Part shown: positions 1 to 8,763 of the stretch, one piece after another
Layout: each line of letters opens with the position of its first letter
Position numbering within the stretch: position 1 is the stretch's first letter
NCBI RefSeq assembly: GCF_008017415.1
Contig: NZ_VRSV01000001.1
Location: forward strand, 496,001-560,000
Source: Microbacterium hatanonis
Lineage (GTDB): Bacteria > Actinomycetota > Actinomycetes > Actinomycetales > Microbacteriaceae
Length of the DNA: 64,000 nucleotides
Reading direction: 5' to 3'
Notes under the pieces: model-generated
Databases searched by the model: none
What the model saw: the letters and a program-made list of their open reading frames with translations, nothing else
What the model was told of the DNA's origin: nothing
Program-made: the position numbers and the translations under genes

Positions 1-1
1 C

Positions 2-1441
2 GCGTGCTCGGCGTCGGCGCGCGAACAGGGCGTGCGGCGGGGGCAACGCCGCCGCGACGCCCAAGCGGCCTGCCCTCGACTGGTGGTGATCGCGGCCGAC
101 GAGACGCGAGACCACCGTGTCTTCTCGCCCGTGGTGGCGCACATCGAGCAGCTCGCCCCGGGGGTGCAGATCGTGCGCGCCGGACTCTGCGCGCTGCGCG
201 CCCGGGGCCCCGCGCGCTACTACGGCGGCGAGGCGGAGGCCGCGCACGTGATGCTCGCGACCCTCGAGGAGCAGGGGATCACGGGGGTGCGGGCGGGTGT
301 GGCCGACGGTCCGTTCACGGCCGAGCAGGCCGCACGGGCCACCCGGGTCGAGGCACCGGTGCGCGTCGTGCCCGCCGGTGAGGCCGGGGCGTTCCTGTCG
401 CCTCTGCCGGTCACGGTGCTCGACGCATCGATCGCTCCCTCGCACGCCATCGGGGAGTTCGCCGGCCTCCTCGCCCGTCTCGGCGTGCACACCCTCGGCG
501 CCTTCGCCGAGATGGAGGTCGATCGGGTGCGCGAGCGCTTCGGCGAGCCGGGGGTGCGCTCTCACGCGCTCGCGGCGGGCGGCGACTCGCGGCCGGTGCA
601 GCCGCGCACGCCCCCTCCCGAGCTGCATCGCGAGGTCGCCTTCGAGCCTCCGCTCGAGCTCGCCGACCAGATCGCGTTCGGCATGCGGATCGCGGCCGAC
701 GCGTTCGTGACGGGTCTGGGCGCCCTCGACCTGGTCTGCACCGAGCTGCGGGTCGAGCTCATCGGTGATCGCGGAGAACGCAGTGAGCGGGTGTGGCTGC
801 ACCCGGGGTCGTTCGATGCCCCGGCCGTGGTCGACCGGGTGCGGTGGCAGCTCGCCGAAGGCGGGAAAGACGTCTTCCCCATGGGCGTCGCCGGGGTGCG
901 CATCTCTCCCGAGGCAATTGACGCCGCCTCCCATCACGCCAAGGGTCTCTTCGGGGCGGGCACCGACGAACGCGTGCACCATGCCCTGTCGCGCGTGCAG
1001 GCGATGCTGGGGCATCGCAGCGTGGTCACGCCGGTCATCGGCGGCGGGCGCTGGCTGGCCGAGCGGCAGGTGCCCGTGCCGTGGGGCGACCGGGCCGTCA
1101 CCACGAAGGAGCGCGCCCGGCCGTGGCCCGGCAGCCTCCCCGATCCGCTGCCGGCGACGGTGTTCCCCGAGCCGCGACTGGTCGAGGTGACCGACATCGC
1201 GGGTGCGGCGGTGTCGGTGGGGGAGCGCGAGGTGCTGAGCGCGCCCCCGGCCCACCTCGACGCCGCAGGCCGCCGCCGCCGGATCGAGGCGTGGGCGGGG
1301 CCGTGGCCGATCAGCGAGCGTGGGTGGGATCCGCTGCGCGCGCGGTTCGCCCACCGGTTCCAGATCGTCGACGCCGAGGGAGCGGCGTGGCTGCTGATCT
1401 GCGAAGCCGGCGAGTGGAGAGCCGAGGGCCGCTATGACTGA
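2..1441 (+). CDS. imuB: ImuB-like Y-family DNA polymerase (5' partial)
   Basis: This frame is open to the left edge, so the gene starts before the window; about 479 residues remain. The visible N-terminus (ACSASAREQGVRRGQRRRDA) matches the early palm region of actinobacterial ImuB, which is a Y-family polymerase fold that normally lacks the catalytic acidic residues and acts as a clamp-binding adaptor. The long C-terminal part is typical of the family. It is followed after 18 nt by dnaE2, the usual partner in the ImuA/ImuB/DnaE2 damage-tolerance mutasome. The recA-like imuA partner and any LexA box would lie upstream, outside the window. The family call is strong; loss of catalytic activity is inferred from the family. 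Confidence 0.85.
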   Translation, partial: ACSASAREQGVRRGQRRRDAQAACPRLVVIAADETRDHRVFSPVVAHIEQLAPGVQIVRAGLCALRARGPARYYGGEAEAAHVMLATLEEQGITGVRAGVADGPFTAEQAARATRVEAPVRVVPAGEAGAFLSPLPVTVLDASIAPSHAIGEFAGLLARLGVHTLGAFAEMEVDRVRERFGEPGVRSHALAAGGDSRPVQPRTPPPELHREVAFEPPLELADQIAFGMRIAADAFVTGLGALDLVCTELRVELIGDRGERSERVWLHPGSFDAPAVVDRVRWQLAEGGKDVFPMGVAGVRISPEAIDAASHHAKGLFGAGTDERVHHALSRVQAMLGHRSVVTPVIGGGRWLAERQVPVPWGDRAVTTKERARPWPGSLPDPLPATVFPEPRLVEVTDIAGAAVSVGEREVLSAPPAHLDAAGRRRRIEAWAGPWPISERGWDPLRARFAHRFQIVDAEGAAWLLICEAGEWRAEGRYD

Positions 1442-1459
1442 CGGCAGGAGACCTCGCTG

Positions 1460-4400
1460 ATGGGCTGGCACAATCCCCCCGTGCCGTGGTCGGAGATCGA
1501 GCGCGCGCTCAGCGACTCCCGGCGCCCTCGCGAGACGCCCGCGGGCGCCGACGGCGGAGACAGCCCGGCCTGGTCGCACAAGCGAGGCGCCTACGTCACG
1601 CCCGAGATCGAGCGGCCCGCGCAGTCGGTGCCCTACGCCGAGTTGCACGCGCATTCCTCCTACTCCTTCCTCGACGGTGCGTCGTCGCCCGAAGAGCTGG
1701 CCGAAGAGGCGGAGCGGCTCGGGCTCCACGCCCTCGCGATCAGCGACCACGACGGCTTCTACGGCATCGTGCGGTTCGCCGAGGCCGCCGAGCACCTGCA
1801 GGTGAAGACGGTGTTCGGTGCCGAGCTCTCGCTCGAGCTGCCCCAGCCGCAGAACGGCGAACCCGATCCCGCGGGCTCCCATCTGCTGGTGCTCGCGCGC
1901 GGTGAAGAGGGCTACCACCGCCTCGCCGCGGCTCTCACCTCGGCGCAGCTGCGCGGCGCCGAGAAGGGGCGCCCGGTGTACGACCTCGCCGAGCTCGGCG
2001 AACGATCGGGTGGCCCAGGCGACTCGCACTGGGCGGTGCTCACCGGATGCCGCAAGGGAGCCGTGCGCCGTGCGCTGGCCGAGTCGGGGCCGGATGCTGC
2101 GGCGACCGAACTCGACCGTTTGGTCGCGCTCTTCGGCCGCGATTCGGTGCACGTCGAGCTGATGAATCACGGCGATCCTCTCGACAGCCGCACGAACGAC
2201 GTGCTCGCCGGCCTCGCTGCGGAGCGCGGGCTGCCCATCCTCGCCACCAACAACGTGCACTACGCCGTTCCTCGCCGAGAACTGCTCGCCGCGGCCGTCG
2301 CCGCGGTGCGGGCGGGGCGCGGGCTCGACGAGCTCGACGGATGGCTTCCCGCACACGCGGGGGCGCACCTGCGCTCCGGCGCCGAGATGACGCGGCGGTT
2401 CGGCCGGTACCCCGGAGCGGTCTCCCGCACGGTCTCGCTCGCCGACGAGCTCGCCTTCCCGCTCCGGCGGGCCAAGCCCGCTCTGCCGAAGCAGAAGGTG
2501 CCGGAGGGGCACACCCCGATGTCGTACCTGCGCCACCTCGTGTGGGAGGCGGTGCCGCGCAAGTACCCGAACCTGACGAACGACGACAGAGACCGCATCG
2601 AGCGAGAGCTCGGCGTCATCGAGATGAAGGACTTCCCCGGGTACTTCCTCATCGTGTGGGGCATCGTGCAAGAAGCGCGACGCCGCGGCATCCTGTGTCA
2701 GGGGCGCGGCTCGGCCGCCAACAGCGCCGTCTGCTACCTGCTCGACATCACGGCCGTCGACTCGATCGCCTACAAGCTGCCGTTCGAGAGGTTCCTCTCG
2801 AGCCTTCGCGACGAGGAGCCCGACATCGACGTCGACTTCGACTCCGATCGCCGCGAAGAGATCATCCAGTGGGTCTACGGGGAGTACGGCCGTGACCGGG
2901 CGGCGCAGGTGGCCAACGTCATCCAATACCGGCCCAAGAACGCCGTGCGCGACATGGCGAAGGCCCTGGGTCATTCGCCCGGCCAGCAGGACGCCTGGTC
3001 GAAGCAGGTCGAGCGGTGGGGGGCGGTGCTCGAGACGGGGGCCGACCATGACATCCCCGATCAGGTGATCGAGTTCGCCGCCGAGCTGCTCAAGGCCCCC
3101 CGCCACCTCGGCATCCATTCCGGGGGCATGGTGCTCACCGATCGCCCGGTGGGCGAGGTCGTGCCGATCGAGCATGCCCGCATGGAGAACCGCACGGTCA
3201 TCCAGTGGGACAAAGACGACGCCGCCTGGATGGGTCTGGTGAAGTTCGACCTGCTGGGCCTCGGGATGCTGGCCGCCCTGCAGTACTGCTTCGATCTCAT
3301 CCGCGACGCCACGGGCGAGGACTGGGAGCTCTCGACCCTGCCGAAGGAGGAGAAGGCGGTCTACGACATGCTCTGCCGGGCGGACTCGATCGGGGTGTTC
3401 CAGGTCGAGTCCCGCGCGCAGATGGGGCTGCTCCCACGCTTGCAGCCGAGGAAGTTCTACGACCTGGTGGTGCAGATCGCCCTGATCCGGCCCGGGCCGA
3501 TCCAGGGCGGGGCGGTGCATCCGTTCGTGCGGCGCAAGCTCGGGCAGGAGAAGGTCACCTACGTGCACGAGAAGCTGAGGCCCGTGCTCGAGCGCACGTA
3601 CGGTGTGCCGGTGTTCCAGGAGCAGCTCATGCAGATGGCCGTCGCGGTCGGCAACTGCAGCGGGGAGGACGCCGATCTGCTGCGACGGGCCATGGGCTCC
3701 AAGCGGGGGCTCGAGAAGATCGACAAGCTGCGCACGAAGCTCTACGAGGGCATGAAAGACAACGGCCTCGTCGGCCAGGTCGCCGACGATCTCTACGCCA
3801 AGATCCAGGCGTTCGCGAACTTCGGGTTCGCCGAGTCGCACTCGCTGTCGTTCGGGCTTCTCGTCTATGCGAGCTCGTGGATCAAACTGCACTATCCCGG
3901 GGCGTTCCTCGCGGGGCTGCTGCGGGCGCAGCCGATGGGCTTCTACTCGCCGGCGACCCTCACCGCCGACGCCCGCCGGCACGGGGTGGAGGTGCGTCGG
4001 CCCGACCTCCTGCGGTCGCGGGCCGAGGCCACGCTGGAAGCGCTGGCGGGCACGGCGCCGTCGGCGCCCACGGGGCTCGAGGCCTGCGCGCACCGGGAGC
4101 AGCCCGACGTGGGCGATTTCGACCTTGCCGAGCCCGACGAGTCGGACGCGCATCGGCGCGACGGCGGGTTCGCGGTCAGGCTGGGGCTCGCCGGCGTCCA
4201 CGGCATCGGCGAGAAGCTCGCCCAGCGCATCGTCGCCGAGCGCGACAGCGGCGGTGACTACCGCGACATGCGCGATCTCGTGCGGCGGGTCGGCGTCACC
4301 GCCTCGCAGCTCGAGTCCCTCGCCACGGCGGGGGCGTTCGAGTGCCTGGGGCTCAGTCGCCGAGAGGCGATCTGGCTGGCCGGCTCCGCCGCCGAAGACC

Positions 4401-4873
4401 GGGTGGAGTACCTCCCCGATTCCCTCACCTCGGTGCAGCCGCCCCTGTTCACCGACCAGACCAGCTACGAGGTGCTCGCCGCCGATCTGTGGGCGACCGG
4501 CGTCTCGACCTCCGATCATCCGCTCACCCATTACCGCTCACAGCTCGATGCGCGCGGCGTGCTCACCTCCCGCGAGATGCGCACCCACGAGTCGGGCAGA
4601 AGAATCGAGGTCGCAGGACTCGTCACGCACCGGCAAAGGCCGGCCACAGCATCCGGAATCACCTTCCTCAACCTCGAAGACGAACACGGCCTCGTGAACG
4701 TGATCTGCTCGGTCGGGGTGTGGAACCGCTATCGACGGGTCGCCCGCGAGTCGCCCGCTCTGATCGTGCGCGGAGTGCTGGAGCGTTCGGTCGAGGGAGT
4801 GACGAACCTGCTGGCCGACCGGTTCGAAGATCTCCGTGTCGGGGTGTCGCATGCGTCCCGCGACTTCCGATGA
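1460..4873 (+). CDS. dnaE2: Error-prone DNA polymerase III alpha subunit DnaE2
   Basis: A 1137-residue C-family DNA polymerase that performs mutagenic translesion synthesis with ImuB. An N-terminal PHP domain begins near residue 60 (YAELHAHSSYSFLDG, then ISDHDGFYG). The palm acidic motif PDIDVDFDSDRR is near residue 455, and the fingers and helix-hairpin-helix regions follow. A C-terminal OB-fold (HESGRRIEVAGLVTHRQRP) is present. The length and the lack of the replicative DnaE C-terminus fit DnaE2 and not DnaE1. An ATG at 1460 lies 18 nt after the imuB stop with AGGAGA just upstream, so the pair is probably one operon. DnaE2 operons are usually LexA-regulated, but the promoter is not in view. 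Confidence 0.95.
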   Translation: MGWHNPPVPWSEIERALSDSRRPRETPAGADGGDSPAWSHKRGAYVTPEIERPAQSVPYAELHAHSSYSFLDGASSPEELAEEAERLGLHALAISDHDGFYGIVRFAEAAEHLQVKTVFGAELSLELPQPQNGEPDPAGSHLLVLARGEEGYHRLAAALTSAQLRGAEKGRPVYDLAELGERSGGPGDSHWAVLTGCRKGAVRRALAESGPDAAATELDRLVALFGRDSVHVELMNHGDPLDSRTNDVLAGLAAERGLPILATNNVHYAVPRRELLAAAVAAVRAGRGLDELDGWLPAHAGAHLRSGAEMTRRFGRYPGAVSRTVSLADELAFPLRRAKPALPKQKVPEGHTPMSYLRHLVWEAVPRKYPNLTNDDRDRIERELGVIEMKDFPGYFLIVWGIVQEARRRGILCQGRGSAANSAVCYLLDITAVDSIAYKLPFERFLSSLRDEEPDIDVDFDSDRREEIIQWVYGEYGRDRAAQVANVIQYRPKNAVRDMAKALGHSPGQQDAWSKQVERWGAVLETGADHDIPDQVIEFAAELLKAPRHLGIHSGGMVLTDRPVGEVVPIEHARMENRTVIQWDKDDAAWMGLVKFDLLGLGMLAALQYCFDLIRDATGEDWELSTLPKEEKAVYDMLCRADSIGVFQVESRAQMGLLPRLQPRKFYDLVVQIALIRPGPIQGGAVHPFVRRKLGQEKVTYVHEKLRPVLERTYGVPVFQEQLMQMAVAVGNCSGEDADLLRRAMGSKRGLEKIDKLRTKLYEGMKDNGLVGQVADDLYAKIQAFANFGFAESHSLSFGLLVYASSWIKLHYPGAFLAGLLRAQPMGFYSPATLTADARRHGVEVRRPDLLRSRAEATLEALAGTAPSAPTGLEACAHREQPDVGDFDLAEPDESDAHRRDGGFAVRLGLAGVHGIGEKLAQRIVAERDSGGDYRDMRDLVRRVGVTASQLESLATAGAFECLGLSRREAIWLAGSAAEDRVEYLPDSLTSVQPPLFTDQTSYEVLAADLWATGVSTSDHPLTHYRSQLDARGVLTSREMRTHESGRRIEVAGLVTHRQRPATASGITFLNLEDEHGLVNVICSVGVWNRYRRVARESPALIVRGVLERSVEGVTNLLADRFEDLRVGVSHASRDFR

Positions 4874-4937
4874 TGCGCGCCGGTCGGGAGGTGACGGCGG
4901 GCGAGCCCTCGCCTAGAGTCGGAGCCCGGAGGATCCT

Positions 4938-5303
4938 ATGAGCATCGCGCAGATCGATACCGCAGCGTCACCCTCGGGCACGGGGTGCACGGAGTGCGAC
5001 GACCTCGTCGGATGGTGGGTGCACCTGCGGCGCTGCGCCGCGTGCGGACACGTCGGATGCTGCGACGACTCGCTCGGCCAGCACGCCACCGCGCACTGGC
5101 GTGCGACGGGTCACCGCTACATGCGCAGTTTCGAACCGGGCGAAGACTGGTGGTGGGACTACGAGACGCAGGAGACGGTGACGGGTCCTGATCTCACGCC
5201 GCCCGACAGTCGTCCCGAAGACCAACCGTCTCCCGGGCCTGCCGGGCGGGTGCCCGGCAACTGGCAGCGCCTGCTCGCCGCCCGCGCGCGCGAGCAGCGC
5301 TGA
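4938..5303 (+). CDS. UBP-type zinc finger protein
   Basis: A 121-residue protein with a single zinc-finger UBP-like domain: CTEC near residue 17, CAAC near 32, CC near 40, and the conserved H/W-rich part (HATAHWRATGHRYMRSF) near 50-65. In eukaryotes this fold binds the ubiquitin C-terminus. In actinobacteria the small stand-alone versions have no proven role. The C-terminal third is a low-complexity linker. The ATG is preceded by GGAGGATCCT, a good ribosome site, and by a TAGAGT hexamer at 4913-4918 that could be a -10 box. It converges with the MerR gene 19 nt downstream. Confidence 0.8.
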   Translation: MSIAQIDTAASPSGTGCTECDDLVGWWVHLRRCAACGHVGCCDDSLGQHATAHWRATGHRYMRSFEPGEDWWWDYETQETVTGPDLTPPDSRPEDQPSPGPAGRVPGNWQRLLAARAREQR

Positions 5304-5322
5304 GCGGATCGACCCGGGTCTG

Positions 5323-5943
5323 TCACGACGGGGTGGTGCCACCGAAGCGTTCGCGCGACGCGTGCTGATGGCCGAGCCGGCGCAGCGCGAGGATGAGCGG
5401 CTCGACCAGCACCGTGCCGAGCGCCACGTATCGCGCGGCCGCCTCCGGTGAGTCCACCGGAATCCGGTCGACCTCTTCCGTCGCGATACCGAGCACGCGG
5501 GCGGCGTAGTCGTCGAGCTGCTCCGGCGTCAGCTCGAACCCCGCCGCGGCGAGTCCGTCGAGGGCGCGGGCGAGAGCGCCCACGGTGGGGAGGTCGTCGG
5601 TCTCGCATCGCCAGCCCCACCTGTCGAGGAGCGCTTGTGCGGCGCGGAGGTCTTGCTCGTCGCTGATCGGCGGACCCGTCGTGTGATGCACCTGCCCCAG
5701 CAGCTCGAACAGGGGAGTGCCCCGATCGTCGAGCGTCTCGAACACCTTGCGGGTCGCCGAGATCGACAGGCCTGCGGGGCCGACGAGCGCGCGGATCAGC
5801 GAGAGCCGCTCCAGGTGGCTCTCGTCGTACGAGGCCTGAGTCGCCGCGGTCAGGGTGCCGTCGTGCAGGAGGCCCTCGCGCAGGTAGTACTTGATCGTCC
5901 CGACCGGGACGCCGCTCTGCGCCGAGAGTTGCGAGATTCTCAG
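5323..5943 (-). CDS. MerR-family transcriptional regulator (apparent CTG start)
   Basis: About 206 residues. The N-terminal MerR winged helix (RISQLSAQSGVPVGTIKYYL, then REGLL) occupies residues 2-75 and is followed by a helical effector/dimer region. The conserved family start is M-R-I-S-x-L-S, but the codon at that position is CTG. No in-frame ATG, GTG or TTG exists between it and the upstream stop. AAGGAGG lies 5 nt before this CTG, which supports it as a non-canonical start. The gene diverges from the DUF4188 gene, which it probably controls through the shared 75-nt intergenic dyad. MerR and DUF4188 genes are commonly paired in actinobacteria. Confidence 0.8.
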   Translation of the reverse strand: MRISQLSAQSGVPVGTIKYYLREGLLHDGTLTAATQASYDESHLERLSLIRALVGPAGLSISATRKVFETLDDRGTPLFELLGQVHHTTGPPISDEQDLRAAQALLDRWGWRCETDDLPTVGALARALDGLAAAGFELTPEQLDDYAARVLGIATEEVDRIPVDSPEAAARYVALGTVLVEPLILALRRLGHQHASRERFGGTTPS

Positions 5944-5953
5944 GATGACCTCC

Positions 5954-5998
5954 TTGACTGGAAAGTAGAGATACCCAATTATGGCTACCAGTACTTTC
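5954..5998. promoter_or_regulatory. Divergent promoter/operator region with inverted repeat
   Basis: Between the MerR and DUF4188 genes, exact 7-bp arms GAAAGTA (5961-5967) and TACTTTC (5992-5998) flank an A/T-richer core. A TTGACT hexamer at 5954-5959 reads on the plus strand. The arrangement suits a MerR-type operator controlling both directions; no binding site is proven. Confidence 0.4.
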
Positions 5999-6018
5999 TA
6001 ATTCTAAGGAGCCCACGC

Positions 6019-6489
6019 ATGACTGTCGAACAGGGTCGACGAACCCCCGATCACGACGGGGAGCTCGTCGTCTTCCTCATCGGGATGACGCTCAACCGTC
6101 CCTGGCGCGTGGACGCGTGGTGGCCGGCGTTCATGGCCATGCCGCGGATGCTGGCGGAGCTCGCGAGCGACGCCGACTCGGGCCTCATGGGATATCGGAT
6201 GACCATGGGCAGGGGTGGTCCGCTGCTCGTGCAGTACTGGTCGTCGGTGGAGAAGCTCTACAGCTACGCGAGCGACCGCGAGGCGGCTCACCGACCGGCG
6301 TGGGCGGACTTCAACCGTCGAGCGCGGAAGGTGCCGGGTGCGGTCGGCGTCTGGCATGAGACGTACGTGGTCGAGCGCGCCGAGTCGATGTACGTCGATT
6401 CGCCGGTGCGGGGGCTCGCGGCGGCCACCTCGTCGGTGCCGATCGGGCGTGGTCGCGACCGCGCTCAGGACCGGCTCGGGCGCGGCTGA
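6019..6489 (+). CDS. DUF4188 domain-containing protein (heme/monooxygenase-like fold)
   Basis: A 156-residue protein of the DUF4188 family, recognised by the start (GELVVFLIGMTLNRPWRVDA), the MPRMLAEL segment and the LVQYWSSVEKLYSYA and YVVERAESMYV motifs. The fold is related to dimeric alpha-beta-barrel monooxygenases; the substrate is unknown. The ATG at 6019 was chosen because it has AAGGA 8 nt upstream and begins at the conserved N-terminus; an upstream in-frame ATG would run back over the MerR gene. It is divergent from the MerR regulator, which suggests induction by a small molecule. Its last 25 bp overlap the convergent transporter gene. Confidence 0.8.
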   Translation: MTVEQGRRTPDHDGELVVFLIGMTLNRPWRVDAWWPAFMAMPRMLAELASDADSGLMGYRMTMGRGGPLLVQYWSSVEKLYSYASDREAAHRPAWADFNRRARKVPGAVGVWHETYVVERAESMYVDSPVRGLAAATSSVPIGRGRDRAQDRLGRG

Positions 6490-7448
6490 GTCGGGTCGCT
6501 CGCGCGGATGAGGTGGGGGACGACGGCGACCATCACGACCATCGCGACGAGTTCGATCAGCGTCTGCGTGACGACGACGAGCGGGGTCAGCGCGAACGAC
6601 GCGGGGAGGGCGAGCGCGAGAGGCAGCACGACCAGGGAGTTGCGGGTCGCCGCGCTGAAGGCTGCGGCACGGCGACCCGGCGCGTCGAGGCGGGCGAACC
6701 GCGCCGCGAGCACGCCGAGCGGAGCGGCGATGAGGGGGAAGGCGATGAAGATCGGAACGACGCGCCACAGGTCGGCCGCCGACGCGCTCACCGCCGACAC
6801 CTGGGAGGCGACCACCGTGGCGAGGGTGAGCATCATGAGCGGGATCATCGCGGTCGGTGCCGCGCGGAGGATTGTGGCGAACGGCCGTCGACGTCGAGCG
6901 AGCGCCTGAACCAGGGCGGCCGCGGCGAGCGGCACGACGATCAAGAAGACGAACGCCTCGACGAAAGGCCGCACGTCGAAGGCGCGGAGGACGTCAGCAT
7001 CCGTCATCGCCCACAGGTAGAGGGGGAGAAGGACGATCTGCAGCCCCATGAGCAGGGGAGTGGAGGCGAGGAGGCGGTCGCGGGCTCCGTCCGCCAGGCC
7101 GACGAAGACGATGACGTAGTCCACGCACGGCGTGAGCAGCACGAGTAGTACGCCCACGAGCAGCGCGGGTTCATCGGCGACGAACCGGCTGAGTCCGAAG
7201 ACGACGGCCGGCACGACGACGAAGTTGACCCCGACGAGGACGGCGAGCATCCGCGTGTCGCGCAGACCGCGGACGACCTGGGCGAAGGGAACGCCGAGGA
7301 AGGTCGCGAACAGCAGCAGCCCGAGCAGGGGAGTGATCGATGGCTCGAGGACCGGCCCGGAAGACGGGAGGCCGAGTCCAACCGCCGCCCCTACGGCGAT
7401 CGCCGCGATGTAGAGCGCGACCTGGTGCCGTTCGGCCCATTCCGCCAT
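6465..7448 (-). CDS. Bile acid:sodium symporter / ACR3-like arsenic-resistance family transporter
   Basis: A 327-residue polytopic membrane protein with about ten hydrophobic helices in the BART superfamily pattern. The central TPCVDYVIVFVGLADG segment resembles the conserved Cys-containing helix of ACR3 arsenite exporters, and the ATRNSLVVLPLALALP segment matches the second crossover helix. Similar proteins in Microbacterium are annotated as arsenic-resistance proteins, but no arsR or arsC is nearby, so the substrate is open. The ATG at 7448 (MAEWAERHQ) was chosen over an upstream Met 16 codons earlier because GAGGAA precedes it. It is the last core gene before the island boundary. Confidence 0.75.
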   Translation of the reverse strand: MAEWAERHQVALYIAAIAVGAAVGLGLPSSGPVLEPSITPLLGLLLFATFLGVPFAQVVRGLRDTRMLAVLVGVNFVVVPAVVFGLSRFVADEPALLVGVLLVLLTPCVDYVIVFVGLADGARDRLLASTPLLMGLQIVLLPLYLWAMTDADVLRAFDVRPFVEAFVFLIVVPLAAAALVQALARRRRPFATILRAAPTAMIPLMMLTLATVVASQVSAVSASAADLWRVVPIFIAFPLIAAPLGVLAARFARLDAPGRRAAAFSAATRNSLVVLPLALALPASFALTPLVVVTQTLIELVAMVVMVAVVPHLIRASDPTQPRPSRS

Positions 7449-7634
7449 GGGGTTCCTCACTCGCGGAGCGGTCGGTGTGCCCCACCAGCGTCGCACACGG
7501 TGCTGCGGCCCGCGCCACGACGACGTCGCCCCCGATTCAGAGCGGCGGCGCCGTCGGGGGTCAGTCGGCGAGAGGGACTGACGGTGCCACCCTCATCCCG
7601 GCGAGGTCGCCGATGCCAAGCACGCGAAACGTCA

Positions 7635-7655
7635 TGCCCCTGGAGGGACTCGAAC
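7635..7655. repeat. attL: 21-bp copy of the tRNA-Arg(CCT) 3' end
   Basis: These 21 bases are identical to 39126-39146, the acceptor and T-arm end of the intact tRNA-Arg gene. After position 7655 the two sequences diverge. A partial tRNA 3' end as a direct repeat, with an integrase beside the intact tRNA, is the classic mark of tyrosine-recombinase integration. Confidence 0.9.
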
Positions 7656-7660
7656 ACGAC

Positions 7661-7675
7661 TGAGCATAATGCTCA
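7661..7675. promoter_or_regulatory. Palindrome TGAGCA-N3-TGCTCA, copy 1
   Basis: A perfect inverted repeat (spacer TAA) starting 6 nt inside attL. The same arms recur at 7922-7936. It is a possible protein-binding site; the ligand is unknown. Confidence 0.4.
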
Positions 7676-7921
7676 ATGCGACCTAAACCCGCAGGAACCG
7701 CGGAATTACGCGGATCTTGAGCGATCCGAACGACGTCGCGCAACCGTCGGAAACAGTGTGCCGCGAACAGTTTACGGGCAAAATGCGGGCAAGAATCGCT
7801 GAAAAAGCAGGGGTTTGGAGCGTCCAAGATGTGAGCGTGGCGAGCGTTGGAGATTGACTCTACGGCAATTAGAGGCAGGAGAGCACATTGCTGAACATGG
7901 ATCGCCAGCAAGCTGTAAGAG

Positions 7922-7936
7922 TGAGCATTGTGCTCA
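7922..7936. promoter_or_regulatory. Palindrome TGAGCA-N3-TGCTCA, copy 2
   Basis: A perfect inverted repeat (spacer TTG) with arms identical to copy 1, 261 bp away. It lies downstream of the minus-strand HTH gene at 8000-8653. Confidence 0.4.
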
Positions 7937-7999
7937 AGGCCCAGATTCGACGCCCTTGCTCTAGGAGTGGGTCGCAAAGCGGCAGCGGCGGCGGGCTGC

Positions 8000-8653
8000 T
8001 CAGCGTCCGATCGAAGGGCCTCCGCGCTGAGTCGGCCCCTGATGGGGCGCCGCGGGGTCGTATGGCCTGCCCGGGTTGTAGGGGTCTACCGCCGGCGCCC
8101 GCCGGGGTTCCTGAATGCGGACTTCTGGCGCCAGACCCGAGTCGCGCGCGCGACTCATGAGGCGGGTCGCGGTGCTCTGGCTGATCTGAAGGGTGTCGGC
8201 GACGAGCTTAAGCGGCGGATAGCTGATTGCCGTGGCGACGCGATAGACGGAGATCGCGGCGTGGAGGGACTCCAAGGGCTCGCGCTCCTCGTGCGCCCGT
8301 ACGCGACTCAGAAAATCGCGCACCGGTATGCGGTCGCGTTTGTCGCCATCCTCAGTGCCGACGTCCACGGTGACGACATCGAGAGCCGACCTCGTCATGA
8401 TCCAGTGCGTTCGCACCTCGCGGAGCAGCTGGCTGGTGATGTCGATGCCCTCCGCTTCGCGCTCGAGGGCGGCGAAGACGACGGCGGTGCGTCCGAGCGT
8501 GTCATCCCACTCGACGCGGACGGTGATCGTGCCGGGCACGTCCTGCTCACCCGACACGCGCGCGCGCCATGACTTCGGAAGCGTCACCCCACTGCCGAGA
8601 TCAATGCGTTCGTCGCTGAAGTCATACGCCTCGACGTCTGTCATAAAGGCCAC
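8000..8653 (-). CDS. Hypothetical protein with C-terminal helix-turn-helix
   Basis: A 217-residue protein whose family was not recognised. Residues 1-110 look like a mixed alpha/beta domain. Residues 145-175 (YPPLKLVADTLQISQSTATR) have the spacing of a helix-turn-helix in which S-Q-S-T begins the recognition helix. The last 35 residues are rich in Pro, Gly and Arg, like a disordered tail. The start is a GTG at 8653, with an alternative ATG three codons later; neither has a clear ribosome site. It is divergent from the excisionase-like gene, so it may be an island regulator, which is inference. Confidence 0.6.
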   Translation of the reverse strand: MAFMTDVEAYDFSDERIDLGSGVTLPKSWRARVSGEQDVPGTITVRVEWDDTLGRTAVVFAALEREAEGIDITSQLLREVRTHWIMTRSALDVVTVDVGTEDGDKRDRIPVRDFLSRVRAHEEREPLESLHAAISVYRVATAISYPPLKLVADTLQISQSTATRLMSRARDSGLAPEVRIQEPRRAPAVDPYNPGRPYDPAAPHQGPTQRGGPSIGR

Positions 8654-8763
8654 TATTCCAGGTCATCGACGATTCGCGAAGAAGACTGTCGATCTTGGCT
8701 CACGCGTATGGTACCTTGCGACGGAGGGAGAGTGACACTGCTGGCTCAAAGAAGGGCGGGACC

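Larger units (their letters stand above)
7656..7999. other. Island left-end non-coding stretch with two matching palindromes
   Basis: No credible gene was found in these 344 bases. They hold two palindromes of the same form, TGAGCA-N3-TGCTCA, at 7661-7675 and 7922-7936. Being next to attL, they could bind the excisionase-like protein, the integrase or a regulator. The rest is featureless. Confidence 0.5.

Noticed and set aside
5159..6016. Minus-strand 285-codon frame covering the MerR gene
   Set aside because: Different frame from the clear MerR winged-helix; Arg/Pro-rich composition marks it as a shadow.
7561..7977. Minus-strand 138-codon frame over attL
   Set aside because: It crosses the integration boundary and the two palindromes, and its sequence has no recognisable domain.
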